A stretch of DNA of 64,000 bases from Skeletonema tropicum. Taxonomy: Eukaryota; Bacillariophyta; Thalassiosirophyceae; Thalassiosirales; Thalassiosiraceae. The notes beneath the pieces are model-generated. The model had not been told where the DNA came from. It worked only from the letters and a program-made list of their open reading frames with translations, and did not search any database. The stretch lies in the NCBI GenBank assembly GCA_037178625.1, contig CM074139.1, forward strand, positions 682,001 to 746,000. Reading direction: 5' to 3'. Both the position numbers and the translations under genes were made by a program. Shown here piece after piece: positions 63,944-64,000 of this stretch; the first letter of the stretch is position 1; each line of letters starts with the position of its first letter.

Positions 63944-64000
63944 CTACCACCTCATACTGTACAGCAGCGCTCGTGAATACTTGGTCTTCTGCGACACATA
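63944..64000 (-). CDS. Third heat-shock-factor-type gene, 3' end only (cut by window edge)
   Basis: The last 18 codons and stop read YVSQKTKYSRALLYSMRW, nearly identical to the C-termini of copies B (LDYMSQKTKHSRALLYSMRW) and A. The gene continues beyond 64000. Same strand as copy B, so copies B and C are a tandem pair. Confidence 0.8.
   Translation of the reverse strand, partial: YVSQKTKYSRALLYSMRW

Noticed and set aside
1..64000. tRNA or rRNA genes
   Set aside because: No cloverleaf-like set of A/B-box sequences or rRNA signature was recognised by eye; a covariance-model scan would be decisive.

Overview
The window looks like nuclear DNA of a centric diatom, probably of the Thalassiosirales. 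The reasons are spliceosomal introns of about 80-140 bp (GT-AG), several heat-shock-factor genes, a GH19 chitinase with a Pro/Thr-Ser linker and cysteine-rich tail repeats, MYND-finger proteins with helical bodies, and many short inverted-repeat transposons. The organism is inferred from family content, because no rRNA or organelle marker is present. No tRNA, rRNA, CRISPR array or bacterial operon was recognised.

Layout. 0-20 kb: a secreted endonuclease I with two lamin-tail-like domains (1973-4260), a double-MYND protein (4584-5755, -), a six-fold SUMO-like/Smr protein (6471-8771), a crotonase-family enzyme (9150-10376, -), an ankyrin-repeat protein (10561-11994, -), a block of nested transposon remnants (13.2-16.8 kb), a second endonuclease I with one lamin-tail-like domain (17593-19416) and a secreted EF-hand protein (19843-20691, -). 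20-25 kb: only repeats and transposon remnants. 25-28 kb: an HSF gene and a convergent cysteine-rich secreted protein. 28-36 kb: repeats around one cystatin gene (31570-32363). 36-44 kb: a second ankyrin gene, a broken crotonase fragment and several MITEs. 44-60 kb: the most gene-dense part, with a MYND/TPR-like protein, a single-pass membrane protein, a 1397-residue ankyrin/coiled-coil protein, an acidic protein, a four-exon GH19 chitinase and a hotdog-fold thioesterase-like protein. 60-64 kb: an inverted copy of the 25-28 kb HSF/cysteine-rich pair, in which the cysteine-rich copy is frameshifted, and the 3' end of a third HSF gene at the right edge.

Duplication dominates the window. There is (i) a direct duplicate pair of endonuclease I genes, (ii) an inverted ~2.8 kb duplication carrying the ankyrin gene with ~1.1 kb upstream and a piece of the crotonase gene (10216-13078 and 35783-38431), (iii) an inverted ~3 kb duplication of the HSF/cysteine-rich pair plus an extra HSF, and (iv) inverted non-coding repeats at 30-31.4 and 35.3-35.9 kb. 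Within genes, repeats expand and contract in whole units: ankyrin repeats 10 versus 8, lamin-tail-like domains 2 versus 1, and 46-residue units in both the coiled-coil protein and the chitinase linker.

Functionally, the secreted set (two nucleases, chitinase, cystatin, EF-hand protein, cysteine-rich proteins) points to cell-surface and extracellular scavenging or cell-wall roles. The intracellular set (HSFs, MYND, ankyrin, SUMO-like/Smr) points to regulation and protein-protein interaction. No operon-like cooperation is implied by the neighbourhood. Splice junctions were chosen by eye from GT-AG signals, reading frame and comparison between paralogues.
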